This document shows, one piece after another, positions 36,938 to 50,900 of a DNA stretch of 64,000 nucleotides. Made by a program: the position numbers and the translations under genes. Each line of letters starts with the position of its first letter. Positions within the stretch are counted from its first letter, which is position 1. A model generated the notes under the pieces. It saw nothing but the letters and a program-made list of their open reading frames with translations, had not been told where the DNA came from and searched no databases. Source of the DNA: Echiichthys vipera (taxonomy: Eukaryota > Chordata > Actinopteri > Perciformes > Trachinidae); NCBI GenBank assembly GCA_963691815.1, contig OY829656.1, forward strand, positions 13,000,412-13,064,411. Direction: 5' to 3'.

Positions 36938-37480
36938 GTTTGAATCCTTTATTTAACCAGGTAAATGTCTCGTTTTTTCAAAATGACCTGGCCAGTAGGG
37001 CAGCATAAACATCGTTGCAACAATAAACACAAACAATATAAACAGACAAATATAACACCAGCCACACATTTCAAATGAGTGAGCATAATACCCAGTTAAT
37101 ATGTAATATAAGAAAGCAGTTCTAAAGCGTTAAGGAACCATTTTTAAACTATTTCTTCAAGAGGAAACAAAAGCAACTGATTGACCGAGAGTACTATTTT
37201 CTCTATCCTTTAAAATGGACTCGAAGTCCCTCAGTAATCAGCTCTGACAGGTTCTTCTGAGATTTATTTCAGAAAAAGCAGCACCGTATTTAAAAGGTTT
37301 TTTTTTGCCTAGTTCTGTTCTAACTTTGGAGACAAACGTCTTTACCAACTGCAGTTGTTTTGTGCCACTTCGACTGGTGAAATCTCTACATTGGTGTTCA
37401 TTAATACTGTGTCTGAATTCTCCTAGATACGTGCCTGTATCTACAGAGAACCTGTGAACATATGCTTTAGGACACATCTT
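36938..37480 (-). pseudogene. LINE 3' end: reverse transcriptase C-terminus and 3' UTR
   Basis: On the minus strand the frame contains TKQLQLVKTFVSKVRTELG followed by GKKKPFKYGAAF. This resembles the extreme C-terminal part of ORF2 in teleost non-LTR retrotransposons, where a KVRTELGKKAF-like motif precedes an APxxWNxLQ-like one. The latter is broken here, and the frame soon ends in a stop, consistent with a frameshift. Downstream, toward lower coordinates, a 3' untranslated region ends in CCTGGTTAAATAAAGG at about 36940-36955, a terminus I recall from a common fish LINE. Endonuclease and reverse-transcriptase domains are absent, as in the usual 5'-truncated insertion. I cannot decide among L2, Rex1 and related clades. 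The 5' boundary is approximate. Confidence 0.68.
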
Positions 37481-40400
37481 TTAAACGTTGTAAAGTGCAT
37501 TAACAGTTATGTGTCTGATAAGAAACTATTGAATGGTAAAAAAAAATGTTCTGTTTGTGAAATTGTGTTTTGTGCCTATATAATGTGTTAAATAACAACA
37601 GAGTAAAAAATATATTGTTACCGTCATTGTTTATGAATATTGACTGCAGAATAAATCTGTTGCAAACGGAGGGGCTTTAAACAGTTTTGGGGGAAGCTGA
37701 TTTAGAGTAAATGTATAAAAATTAACACTACCCTATTAGCTCTCGTCTCCTATAAATATATAAGTGACTGAACAATAATGATCTGCATGTGTATTCTCGT
37801 TGAGCTTCTTTAGTGCATTTAGTAAAACACCCTGTTCACTGTGTGGCAAGGTGTTATTGTGTAATTTAAATGTGTGACACATCTAAGGATGATCTGCAGT
37901 GAATGCACTCTACAAAAGACTCGTCTGAATCTTATCATTATTATGCTGGCCCACAAGTCCACACTAATAACGTTTAGCAAAGACCTCGCAGGTTAATCTG
38001 CACTTGCACATTTCAGCCCTACCTGTCACAGTAGACCAAGAACGTATTTAGAGTTCATACTAGAGGTCTGCTTGAGAAAGTTGATGTCCCAAAGGAACTT
38101 TGAGATAGACATAGGGTATTTTCACTCTCCAGTTTCTTCTGAAATCTTTCACCCCGTTTTGTTTTCCTCCCCAGGGCTACTTTAGATTGACAGTTCAAAC
38201 ATTTTACTGTTTATTGTGTTGCTTCTCTCTCCCTACTCATTTATTCTCAAAGCTCTAAGTATATGCTTTAAATAATAAATCATATTTGTATACAAAAAAA
38301 AGAGCCAGCCTTTTGTTTTTTATTATGCTGCTGTTATAACAGTGGCCAGTTTCTCTTTCAGTCTATGTTAATTATATTTGAATTATAGTTTCTTTAGCTT
38401 CAGCCATACACGTACAGGGAATAAATCAGCTATTTTTTTCATATATGGAACATTTTCTACAGCTTGCGCCAGATTAATACTGCATTCATTTTTATCTCTT
38501 AAATGTGTCTAATCTCATTGAGCAGAGATATAGTTTGGTCTGCTATTTTGCTAACTGGTCCCTCCAGAGAAAAAAGTGCTCATTGGGATTCAAATGGAAG
38601 TGCTTTTCCCTCTGACTTATCAGCTATAAGGTTATATATTTCAGCCTTTGGAGTATTGCCTCCACCCAGCCCACTTTGATAGTGTGGAGACACAACCTTA
38701 TCCATGCAGCATCAAGACGCGGGCAGACCTTTGATTACTCTCTAATCTAAAACTGAATGCTAACTGTTTTAAGCACACTCAGCCAGCTCTCTGTCTCCAC
38801 AACGACCGGGCCCTTCTCCACACTTCTCTATTGTGCACTCGAGCTTGGTCAGAACAACATTTATTTATCTGTTGCTGGTCTCCAGTATTCAGTGAATCCA
38901 TAGAAAGTCTGTACCTACTTTTACAACCAGGAGTCTGTTCCCTTTAGTAACATAAAGTCTGTGCTTAAGCCTATGCACAAGACATTGTGAAGCTACACCA
39001 TTGTAGTTTGCAGCAATGCAGTGAGAGAGCCCTAAACTCTAGAGCTAGAGCCAGATTTATAGATATCGATGATGGATGATAAATATTGAGTTGTTTATTG
39101 TCACCTTTTTAGCCTTCCCTGTTATCGTCTATGGTTTAAACTCTAATGAAGGAGAAATAGATTTAGATTGCATTCTTATCTCCTTTGAGACTGCACCATG
39201 TGTACTAAGTCTACTTGTGTGTATTTTGAGATATTTTACATAAGCGGCTGAACAGTCATCAGATTATAATTACATCATTTGCAAGTCTTAACAAGCTAAA
39301 TATAAGGATACCGGTGTAATCAATCAAGGTCATGCAAATCTACTCATAGCGAGTGGTGTAGTTAGGACTCATGCGGCATCATGTCATTAGATTTTTCTAG
39401 TTTTCACGATTTGATTGAGCAACAGGTTGTTTAATGTTTCCAAGGTTGTGAATCTTAAGACATCATCACATTAAAAGCTATAACTGTAAAATTTCTCTTT
39501 AACTAAATCAACAAATACATGACAAGTCTCTTTTTTTCCTATCCTATGACTGATTTTATAAGTGATTGCCATAATAAAAGATAGTAGGTAATGCTAATTT
39601 AATAAGCATGACAGCTATACGCATACACCAAGCAACTAGAGACCCAGAGTATTTGTTGCAACACAATTTGTTTGTAGTTGCTTCAGGTGTTCGTTCAAGC
39701 ATTAGATTTTCAGAAACAGCATTTTTGGTAGTAAGCTTCAGCGGAACTTACAGGACCATAGACAAAACACCTGAGGGAGATGCACCCCAGTTCAGTTCGC
39801 CGCTTCTTTATCCACGGCTCCCTTTCAGTACAAAATGAGAGTCTCTAGTGTTTACTGTAACTGCACCTGTGCTAATAATACTAATCATCTGCCTGTGATA
39901 AATTCTTCCCCCTGATAGCGTGAGGAACCTTTCCTGTGCATGCCCTATTTAATCTGGGAGACCAGGCCGTCTGTTACGTCTCTCTCCACTCAGCAAACAC
40001 AGATAAATCACTGCAAAGTGCCCACTATTAGTAAGTGCCCCGTTCTGATTAAATCACCCCCAAGAACATTATTATTTTGCTGCGCGGTCTCTGCCCCATC
40101 ACCCTGACACTTTCAGAGGGCCTTTGGACAACCCATAATTTGTTAATTTGGGTACAACTTATTGTTTACAACAAAGGATTTAGTCCTGTGAGTAACTGCT
40201 TTGACCACAATGTATCACTGTTTTCCTTCAAGTTTTAATTTTAATATGCTAATGTCTTTTAATGTGTCCTGCGGCATTAGCAATATAAATGTAACCAAAG
40301 GGTTAAAATGTATTCAGGTGGAGGTCATTTGAACGTTTTCTGCCTGTTTATTCTTATACTTCTAACTTTGCTGTTTTAGGAATCATCATAACATCTTGTT

Positions 40401-43400
40401 TTTAGATTGACCACATCCACTGGGTTTTTAAAGCATCCCCTAATTCCAATAGTTCATCGAATTTTCTCAGGCCACAGCCGGGCTATAATCCTTAAAAGCT
40501 GAAATAAAAAAAATAACAATTTAATGTGTTTTTCATGCAACATCAGTGCATTGTTAACAATGCAAGCCTTGTTTTCGCAAGTGAAATGGCTAACATGGCA
40601 GAAGGCTGAACAGACTGTACTTTATCTCTACATAATGGATCAAATCGATGTGGTGTGACTGTTTCAAGGTGGGTTTTTTCTTATTTTGGATTCAAGGCTA
40701 GAGTGAAAGAAATCCTTTGTTGTAGCAAATAAATTAGTGGGGCTTAACTCAACCCTGGTGGCCACCACAGTTCTAACCAGACAAAGTGCTAAGTCAACAT
40801 CTTCTCTACTGCTTACTGTTAGCACTCACATCATAAATATCACTTCATGCACACTCCAGTTCCCTCGGACGGGACCTACCTCTGACTTTCTCAGACAGTT
40901 TTGATTGTTTTGTCTGGTACCTCATTTACTCAACCTGTCAGTCAGTTATTATGGTGTTAAGTAGTAATAGTTTTAAATGTAAAAGTTCTTTTTTTTAATG
41001 ATAATCTTGCATCTTTAGTATTAAAATTGCAAATCAGAGATACAAATTTTATACCTTTGATGCATAAAAGATAATGGTCAGACCTTGCTGTTAGGATGAA
41101 ATTTTAAGATCACTGTGATTATAATCTCCAAAATTTCAAGATGAATTAATTGTTGAATAAATTGAGTATGAAAACGAAGACTGGATATCAAGGAGAGGCC
41201 AGATGTTTTTACACATTATTTATGAGAGAAAAAGCGTCTGTGTTTCTCCAGACTAATCAACTTGCTCTCTGGCCTCTCATTGGTTGCACTGGGTGCACTC
41301 CAAAGGAGCAGAACAAACCTCATTTCACTGCTCGTCCTCCATGTCCCTCTCTTTTCAGATATTTGTGTTTCCTTTGTTGGCTAGCCTGTCAGTCTTCCAG
41401 GCCTCTTGAGGACTGGAGTAATTTGGTAATTTTGCCTAAACGGTGATACTGTAATTATATGGCATCAGCTGCCTAGCTGTCAGTGACATGGCCAACGGTC
41501 ATTCATCACCAGAAAACTAGGAGGGGGGTGGCATCTTGACTGATCGGGTAAACACTAGCAGATAGAAAGTGTGGTGGTCTCACCCCCCAAAATGGCTGGA
41601 AGTAGGAGGTGATAGGCCTTTGGAATAATGGGGTGCAGGAACAGCTAAAGCCTGTGTGGGGGTTGGTTGTTTAGCTGAGATAGGGGGTCAGCAAGGAATG
41701 CCTGGGCCTCGAAATGACAGTCATGCATCAGGAGGGGGCTTGTGGGTGGCAGATGAGGTGGGACCACTTGAAGGTCAGGTCTGAAGTGGATTGTGGCAGC
41801 AGCACTAATGCAGTCCTGCCTTCCCATCTGTCTATGAGTAAGCCCAGTCTAATGAAGGCTGTTGTTATAAAGGGCTCATCACCCAGTGGTGGCACTTTTG
41901 CACACACACAGTACCATCAATGCTAAAGTGACGTGGCTGCCAAAATAAATTACATTTTTTTCAGTTTTGATTTCAAGTTTAATTACCAGGTTTCATTCAG
42001 CTATTTTACCCGAGTGTAAGTGTAATATTAACCTCATCACATTAAAGGCCCTAATCACTATTTTTTCAACCTGTTTTTAAACTTTAATTTCCCCATATCC
42101 TATTACTGAAAATTATGTTGTCATAGTCTAACAAGAAACAGGGTAACCAGATGCTTGCCACTTGTAACTTAACCACTGTTTCTGGCCTGACAGGAAATCC
42201 TTGATTTTACCACTGACTTTCTGGAGTCATGCCATTTTATTTGACTTTATTAACCAATGTATATAGAAAATCAACATATATAGAAATAAATCAAAATATA
42301 CATGATAATATATAGACCTACATATTTGTTCCATTATAAGGTACAGTATGTGATATCAAGCGTTTAGGCTTATGCTGCATAATAAGTCAAGTCGCTGCTT
42401 AAAGTCTTTATAAGATGTTTGAATTCTTAATGTTTCTAATTGTAAGTGCTTCACTGTGGCTGTAAACATCGCCACTGTCTCTTTACCACTGCTGTTTGCC
42501 ATGGTGTATCGATTTGATCTGTGTTTGACTCCTGGGCTACTTAAGAAGAGTGTGCACACGCAAGTATCTTGACTCCTTGAACCTGTCTTGAATTAGTCTG
42601 ATTGTGTGAGCTTGAATTGACCATAATGGAACCACTTTAGCCTTGACAGATTTGTTATGCTTATTCAAGTAAGGTCTTGGACTTTATGCCACACTTTTCT
42701 TAGCATGCTTTATGGAATGGGCCCCAGATAAAAAATCTGGTAGAAACCCAAAGAAAGAAACACTCCAGAAACAATAACACAGTCATGCCATACCTGGCTG
42801 GAGTGTCTGAGAAACCCAGGAGGATCTTTTTTTTTAGATCATTTTCATTGTTTTGAACAGTATCTAACTCTAGTCTCCAACTTTTCAAAATCTCAGCTTT
42901 ATCTTTTAAAAAGACGGTGACTGATTTGGTCTTTCTTTCCACTGCCCATGCTTGCATCATCAGGTAAAATATTTTGGGGATAACAGGGGTTCTGAATATA
43001 GTCTTCACATAAAATGCAGAGGTTTGACAAGTGCAATGCATTATTTAGGTTTGACAACGTATGGTAACAGGAGATGAGGCTGAAAAGATTACCAAAGTCA
43101 AACAACAGTTTGTGTCAAGTTTTTTTGTGTAAGTTTTTGAGAAAAAAAAAAGTTTCAGAGAAGAACAAAAATATGATACCTGGGATTTGGCTGTTGGCCA
43201 AGAGCAAGTAGTGAGTGTAATGTATAAGCTTTATGCTTCACTCTGTGGAAGTGACTGGGATCATAGCTATAAGGCAACATCAGACTTGACTTAGACATTG
43301 CTTTCCTTTGTCAAACAAAATCTAACAAAAAATTATATAGATTAGACATTTACTGAATTATTTGTTATTAAAATAATAAATCGTGATAAAAACTCTTTTA

Positions 43401-43557
43401 TTATTCACAGAAAAAAATGCATATGAATCACTCTCTCTTATGCTCATTGATCCCATACGTCACTGAACATACAACCGTCCACAGCAGCTTTGTAAATATG
43501 ATGGAAGTGTTGCCTGGCCCAGTGAATGAGGCAGCACAAGCCCCTTCCACACAGCCT
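37481..43557. other. Long non-coding stretch, no gene seen
   Basis: No gene, RNA or recognised mobile element in about 6 kb. GC-richer blocks at about 38640-38830, 39930-40140 and 41490-41900 differ in texture from the AT-rich background and might be conserved non-coding elements. Open frames reach 98 codons (41150-41446) and 113 codons (42700-43041, minus) without known motifs. Confidence 0.45.
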
Positions 43558-43760
43558 TTTTGTAGCGGGGCTGTTGCCCCTTTATTAAGGCCCGCAATCT
43601 GTGGTAAAGGCATAGAGACAAAATGAGGGAAGAGATCTGTTGCACCTCTGAACCGGCAGTGGAGGTAGTCACAGAACCGCGACAACTGTGTAAATTGGAA
43701 ATTTCGTAGGGCGGAATGGCGCACAGTAGTGATGCGTGAGTTGACCCAAAGGAGGGTCAA
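43558..43760. repeat. Possible non-autonomous DNA element fragment
   Basis: A GC-rich block with TGTAGCGGGGCTGTTGCCCC, AACCGGCAGTGGAGG and ACAGAACCGCGACA motifs resembles the interior of small DNA elements in fish. No terminal inverted repeats were found, so the call is tentative. Three overlapping frames here are not recognised as proteins. Confidence 0.25.
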
Positions 43761-43854
43761 GAAGTGACAAAGCAGCGTGCAGAGTAGCCTAAATTATTAA
43801 TAGCTTAAATAAACACTGTTAGCAAAAGTTCCACCATCACTCCCCCGCTCTCCT

Positions 43855-43857
<3 letters not shown>

Positions 43858-43925
<68 letters not shown>

Positions 43926-43930
43926 TACAC
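43858..43930. repeat. (CA)n microsatellite, about 70 bp
   Basis: A long, nearly pure CA tract preceded by a TC-rich stretch. It explains the Cys-Val-rich frame on the minus strand. Confidence 0.96.
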
Positions 43931-46841
43931 GCAAGCACAGGCACATGCACGAGTGCTGGAAACTGCAGTCTCTCTCTGTCCTTCTCTTTCCAGACAATTG
44001 TGCTAATATAATGTAAGGAGTTGGGGGTTTGTAGATCAGGTTTGGTTCGGGTGGTTGATTAATGGTGCAGATTGGCTCATGCAATGAAATTGTGTGCTCC
44101 CGGAATGCCGGTGTCCTGTTTGAAATCACAACTGGGGTAGCTTTACACTCCCTTTGCTTGGTTCTGTGTGAATTAACAAAAAAACAGCGTTACCTTTTCC
44201 TTTCATTGCGGATCTCTTTGTGAAAGTGGCTATAGTCTCACATAGCAACACCCATCTCCACAGCGCTGTCAGCCAGGAGGAGCAGTTGCAGCTGATTAAT
44301 TTAACCCTGTAGTCAAATTGTTTGACAGCACTACTTAAAACTTAATCTTCATACCTGGTATTAGTATTCAATTGGTGCATCACTAATATTCACCAAAACT
44401 TGCTGAAAAGTAAATTCCCTTATTTTCATTTTTCATACAAACATTGCCCCATAGTTTTCTTGATGTAATTGTGGGGTTCTAATCTAACTCTAGTTATGTT
44501 CTATTCTAAACAGAAAAAAAATATTTTCTTAACAGCTAAGCTCCCCAAAAACATAGTTTAGTGACTATATTTCGTCTTTTTTACTATTATGTGTGCAGTC
44601 CGTGTATTCCGGCCTGTGTTCATTATTTCAAATAAAACAAAAGAAAATAGTGTGTGCACCTTGACCTTAAAATAATATTTAAATTTTAGTTGACATATTT
44701 GCCACTATTTATAGCCTCATAGGAGTTCCTGAGCAATTTGATCTTGAATCGATCCAGAGTAAAGTCTTTCAGCTGCTGAGTAAGGAAGCACGGTGTGACA
44801 TTACACCAGAAGTCAACATTCAAACCAGTGTGGTTCCACAGCAATATTCGCTATAGGTGGATGCAGAGGGAGGCTTCACTGTGGTTGAACAAATTAATTA
44901 GTGCTTGAATTATTTTTCTTGTTAGTTGAGAAGCTTTATTCATTCTTTTTTTTGGGAACACTTACACTAATCTCTTTTAACATAGCTGTCTTGATTCAAA
45001 TGTAATTTTATGCTCTATTTTATAGATTGACTATCTTCTTGCTACAACAACAGCATTGTGTTGTTAAGCAGGGCTTCAGGCTCCCTGATGCTCTGACTAA
45101 GACCAATACAGAACACTGCTACTCATTCCCAAGGGATAATAATGCACAGTTTACGGGTAACACTAACAGCTCTCCAATGTTGACAGTGTTGTTGTCTCAG
45201 GACGAAAAGCAAAGTTTTAATCTGATGGCTTTGTTTACCTCTCATCCAAGACCAAGGATAAAAACTAATTAAGAACAGGGAGTAACAGACTCCTGTAGTG
45301 CCATTTTCACAGCTAATTATGCATGAATACTGCCTGCCTAAATACTTGCTCCCTAGTCTTTGATGTTCTTTTCACTAAATTGCTATGGTTACTTCCGCTC
45401 ATTAGGTTTTGAAGATTGTAAGTGTTGACAGGTTTTGTCTTCTTTTTTTTCACTTCCCATCCCAGAATCCCTCTGCTGAAGATATGTAAGGATGGATACA
45501 TTGGTAGCCAGTTAGTAAAGTATATGCTACATTCTTAAATATAGTCATGTGACCTGTGTGTCCATCCCAAGTTGCCATTCTTGAGTTTAATGCTGTGGAT
45601 CTAGACCTGCGCTGTGGCCCTTAAAAACCATTAACCTTCCCATAAAAGTCCATATGGCCCTCTATAAACCCTAATGGGGAAAGGGACCAATACACTGGAG
45701 CCTATATGTGCTTTCTGGGGCACTGCTTTTGAGAAATACGGAAATGAGTGTCTATAAAAAGGCTAATAAAACATATTTTTGATAATATTTTGGTGTTTAG
45801 GGTTTTCCTAGATTTGCGTGTACCTTGGTGCTGTCTCGATCAATAGTTTGTATACTTGTATAGATTTATGGCCCGAGGCAGTTTGAATTGCTTACCTTTA
45901 ATTAATTGTTTTTTATTTCCTTCACCTCATTATTGTTCACACCACAGCTTAAATCAAAACTTTTACATCTGTTTACATCTATATCTTGAAGCAGGTTGGT
46001 ATTTAGAGTAAATAATTCCCCTCTATGGTAATTAGGTTCTGCACCTTAATAACAAAACACTGCATGGTAAATTTAATCAGGCATGATATTTTATTATTTC
46101 CTTTTTAGTATTTAAAATAAATTAGATTTGATATCAGGCAATATTAACTGAACGTCAGAAAGACATTGTGTAAGCTGTTTAATCACACTCTACAACAATC
46201 AAGGGAAAATGGGAAAAAAATAGTACATTTTTGAAATTGCTTTTATGCCTACATCAATTAAACGTGTACTAGTTTCTTTATGTAATCACATATATTGAAG
46301 ATTTATATTTCAATGACTTTAAACTGACTATTGACCACAGTAAAACAATACACGTTTGCTTATACAGTTTTATGACATATCTTGGCCTGAGGTGCTTGTG
46401 TTCTTGCCATCATGCCTCCTCTGTTTCCTAGGTTGTTTTAAAGGCACTGCATGGTGAGAAGCGGCTCTGTGGCAAGTAGTTTTATGGTGATCACCTTGAG
46501 TTGCTGCGCATTGAGTGTAATGGATCTGCTGGGACCCCTGAGTATGGGTTTATGAAAGTGCTGGAGCGAAGGATCAGTCACCTGCCTCTGTTTGCAAGAA
46601 ACCAAGAGACACCAATGAATAACATCAGGGAGCTAATCTAGGTGACAAAGTTTTAACAAACAATACACAGAGACTTGTTGCTGATCCATGAAGTTTACTT
46701 ATCCAGCACTCCTAACCTTTATGAGTCTAAACCTTAAGCTATAGAGTTTTTAATTGGGAACAAGCCAGTGCTACTGCAGCGTTGCCTCAGAAGTGATCTC
46801 TCTATAAAAAATTGCAATCTCCTTTCCAAATAACTGCACAG
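43931..46841. other. Non-coding stretch, no gene seen
   Basis: A TATAG acceptor-like site at 45021-45025 and a GGTAAC donor-like site near 45157 enclose an open frame of about 131 bp, but signals and composition are weak. At 46489-46640 a 54-codon frame follows a CCTAG acceptor-like site and a stop; no protein is recognised. Confidence 0.4.

Positions 46842-46874
<33 letters not shown>
46842..46874. repeat. (CA)n microsatellite
   Basis: A CA dinucleotide tract of about 33 bp. Confidence 0.95.
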
Positions 46875-46875
<1 letters not shown>

Positions 46876-47670
46876 TATTCAGCATGTTATGCAGCACGTG
46901 ACTGTGCACTGTAGGGAACCAGGACATGTCGGTAAAGGTCCCCTCCATGTGCATGGTGGTTAGCTTGGCAGGGCAAGCAGGGGAGCGTCCGGATCAAGTT
47001 TCCCCCTCCTGCTGTCTAATTATTGACCCATCTGGTATTGTCTTTTCAATTGTTTCAATTATGATGGCACTGGTGTTGCTCAGCACCCTGGCGTCAAGAC
47101 ATGCATAATTCATGTGCGACACCCTGGACTCCACTCAGAGCTGTGGGTTTGAGCTGAATGTCAATATTGCCTCATGCCCCCAGTGGAGCAAAGGGTTGTC
47201 TGTATTGACAGCAAGGCAGATAAGGAGAGCAAAAGCAAGTGCTGCCAAAGACAGTGGATCTTGATGCTATCACGGAACGTAAAGGTGAAAAGAATTTCTG
47301 TGTGGGTGTGTTTGTGTCATCGAGAAGTAAGCTGTCTCCAGAGCCTGTGTTTGCTGTCACCTGATATATGACCTCATTATTGTCACCCCCAGACCTTAGA
47401 ATCGATAGTGTTCAGTTACTCATGAACCGCGACACATCAGTGTTTAAAAGGAAATCAAAGCCAACAAAGGGTTAACTCTCTCATCAGGGATTTTGATTCA
47501 ACGCCCAAAACCCCCGATTTCATCACGACACTGAGGCTGAGAAATGGTAAATGCCAATCAAGAGAGGAAAAAGTGTGACTGTTCATTAAGAGGTGCGAAG
47601 ATGAGAAAGAGAAGAGGTCACAATTTTGACCCCCAGTTGTAATAGGGGTGCTTCTGGGAAGGCACTAAAT
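46875..47670. other. Non-coding stretch, no gene seen
   Basis: No feature recognised; short frames lack motifs. Confidence 0.5.
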
Positions 47671-47970
47671 CAGTGTGTTTACATGCAGTAACATCACTAC
47701 CAAGAAGACCCATTTTGGCCTTTATTCTGTCACAAAGCCGGCCATTTAACCCCCTCTTCCAAGATGTTGTGATTTTGAAAAAGGTAAACCTGGAAGAAAA
47801 GGCCCTATTCCGACCAGCTATGTGATGGCGTACAGAACGAGAGGTGAAGTTAAACATCATTTTCCCATTCTCCCCCACTAATGTAACTGGGTGAACTTCA
47901 ATAATCTGATTATTCCCTTAACCGGGGAAATACCATTTTTTGGGTTACTGCTGTGCATGTAAATGCACTG
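47671..47970. mobile_element. 300-bp MITE-like element
   Basis: The left end CAGTGTGTTTACATGC (47671-47686) matches the reverse complement of the right end, GCATGTAAATGCACTG (47955-47970), with two mismatches. A following GTAA block is shared after a small gap. The terminal motif recalls teleost MITEs whose ends read roughly GTGTTTACATGCA. Interior GGCC- and CCGG-containing blocks encode nothing. No clear target duplication was identified, so the superfamily is open. The 86-codon minus-strand frame inside is not a gene. Confidence 0.65.
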
Positions 47971-50900
47971 AATGACGTCTGTTAAATATGTCCTTACTAG
48001 ATGTCACTTGTAGTTGTTTACCCACAGATTGGAGCTCAGCAGATGATCAAACCAATCTAATACTGTTTATCCACCACTGGCTTATCCACCACTGTCTTCT
48101 GTTCTGACAAGATATTTTGTAATGACACATGAGCCATAGGAAGAATTCATGTTTATGCAGTCTGCATGGGCGCTCAAGTGTACCAAAACCATCTTTATTA
48201 CTTTAAAAAAAAACATATTTTAGAATATTTAGATTGTTATTTTTTGTAGTCTTTCCCCAAGGGTTTTTGCATATACTTTTTTTTCACATCCATCATCATG
48301 GTCGTAAAAGATTCATTGTTTCAGTACTTGTGGACCTATGTGACTCATTGGTTATTCATACAGTGACCTCTCAAACAACTCACCTTCAGTTGCAGAGGTG
48401 CTCTTATTCACACTGGCCTACTGGCCTTCAACTCTGTCCCTGGTCCTCCTGCAGTCACACTAGATGTAGGCAGAATAAGCTGTCAGATTTAACAAGACAG
48501 ATATTTCAATCTGCTAAATACCTCTGCCTGCAAGAGCTAAATGACGCCTCTGCCTCTAGGTGAAAAATCCACGCTGGGAATATTAAACCTAAACATGGAA
48601 ATGTGAAATGCAAATTAATATCTTCCAGCTTAAGGTCCCTGCTGTTATGAAAGATGTGGCAATTGTTGTGAGATTTTAGACAGTTATTATTTTCTGTAAC
48701 AGTAGATCCTAGTTGACACCAGTTAAATCATCAGTGAGGCTTTAGGATAGATAATTTGTCTAATCTTTAATCTCATTATTTGTTTTATTGGTCACGTTAC
48801 CTCCCCATTTTGGCCATCGGCGTTGGCATGTCAGGAACCTTGTTACCCTGAGTGAAAGCTCTCTTGTAGCTACTACTGCCAAGCTGTTGGTCCTTTGAGG
48901 TGACACAGGCGGAGAGGAAGTGCTGGCTTAGAGTCTCAACTCAGAGCAAAATTGTTCTGTGTAGTGTACTGTCCCAAAAAAAACAACAACAACACTTGAG
49001 TTTGATAAGTGAGACTGCAACAGTGACATGGCGATTGGTTAGAAAGGTAACATTTGACTATTGGGTAAAAACACGTCTTTTAAACTATCTATATTAAATG
49101 AAAAATGTGCGTCCATTTTAGATTTTTGTTTAGCTTAGCTAGTTATTCTCCAAAGCATTGAAAAGAACTTTGAGTTGTTGCAGTTTTCCACATCTTACTC
49201 CATATTTAAAGAAAACTGAGTCTTTTAACATCTGTCAAACCAAACGAGAAGATTCCCTTTCTGCTCTTTTGACATGCTTCTGTTGGTTGTTAAGATCAGA
49301 GCTTTGTCTTTTGATTTGTCCTCAGTTTTGATATGGGCAAGAGCTGCTAGGTGTGGATTTTTTTTAAGTAAGAATTTCCAGTCTGTTTATTCTCTGTCTC
49401 CAAAGGTTTGTCCCATTTGAATTTGAGGCGGCATGTTGTATGAAATGTATGAAGGGAGGCTGTTTTTATCTTTCCCCTTGTCTAAAAAATGTCTCTGTGA
49501 TAATTAGAATGTCTCCAGCCAGGCTTTTTTATAGATATGTGAATACGCGCACTAGTCGGTATGACATTTACTGCATGGACTGTGCGTACATGGAAGAAAT
49601 AACAGGAATACATTCCGCCTGTGATGGAGGCTTCCAAGTAGATCTACCAGTGAAGCCTCTAATAAGCTTTACCTCAGTAGTTACTCATGACAGCAAAGCT
49701 CAGATGCACCACAGGAAGGCAGAAATAGTTCAAATGTGGAGACACAACAACCATTCCTCAAACCATTGTGCTCGCCCCTGTGGAAACATTTTTTTTATTC
49801 TGTCAATGTAGGACACACAGCCAGGTTGTTGTCACCCTCTCCTGGCATGGCGAAACACTCACAGCTGCGCACCCCACCCCCCATTGCTATGGGGCAATCG
49901 ATCGGGAGCTGACATGCTCTCAGGGGGAGTAGTTTGGGGTTCTCCCCTGGCACAGTGCTGCCCTTCCTAGGTAGAGTCGCAAAGCGGCAGGGGGGGCATG
50001 GGGCCAGGGGAATAGAGGTTGCAGTGGGTTTCTGAGGTGGGAAGGGTAGTGTGGTGGTGGTGCTGGTGAGGATTGCGTAGTGAGCAGCTGCTTTCCTGTG
50101 GATCACTTCATTAATATCCCAGGGCAGAAATTTGAGGGGCCGCTGCAAACTAATTAGCCCTGTCTGACCCTTGCGTCTCAGAAGTCTCTCCTTTCCACCT
50201 CATGCAGAAACACTCTGAAGCTAAGTAACCCCCCACTGCCTACACACCAACCATTCATCGTCACTGTCAATCCTTTTTTTTAAAAATACATCGCAGCAAC
50301 AGGAATGTCTACCCAACCACTGTCTGCTGCATTCCACTGTATCCAAACTTAAACGTTTTTGATGCCTTTCAGTATAAAGCATCAAAAACTTTCTGTTTTC
50401 TGTTAAAGACTCTCATGTTATTTGGTACCTATCTGTTGTCCATCACTGTGTGTACTTTTGCGTAATGAGCGGTGTCTGTGACTCCCGGGGGGCAACAGGG
50501 ACAGTGTAGCACAATGGGAGCAGTGTGTGTGTATGGTGCCAGGAGACAAGGAGCCATCCCTCATTAGTATCATCTGCCTTCCCAGATGGCAGGGTCAGAG
50601 TAAGAGGGAAGCCTGATGAAAGGACCCGTCCTGCAGGGCGACACTCATTCTGCCATGCGACACTCTCTAAGGCTCGTGAAGCCAAGATCCCAGCTCTCAC
50701 AGGTGATACCGGGGCTTTAGTGGGATTCACAGTCAGAGAAAAAGAGAGTTACATGTTCTCAATCCTGCTGTACAGCTGTGTACCCATGCTGCAACCTGAT
50801 GAGTTAAATAGAGAGGTGCAGAGGAGAAGTGGAAAGTTAACTCAAGAAGTTGATATTTTAAGTTGTTAAAATAACAATGCAATTACTTTGACACCTGCTA

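Noticed and set aside
45026..45156. Exon-like interval between TATAG and GGTAAC
   Set aside because: Weak donor, low-complexity Gln-rich start and no recognisable protein.
46489..46640. 54-codon open frame after an acceptor-like CCTAG
   Set aside because: A stop lies between the acceptor and the frame, and no family is recognised.
49440..49811. 123-codon open frame rich in Cys and His
   Set aside because: No regular metal-binding spacing and no splice signals that would make it an exon.
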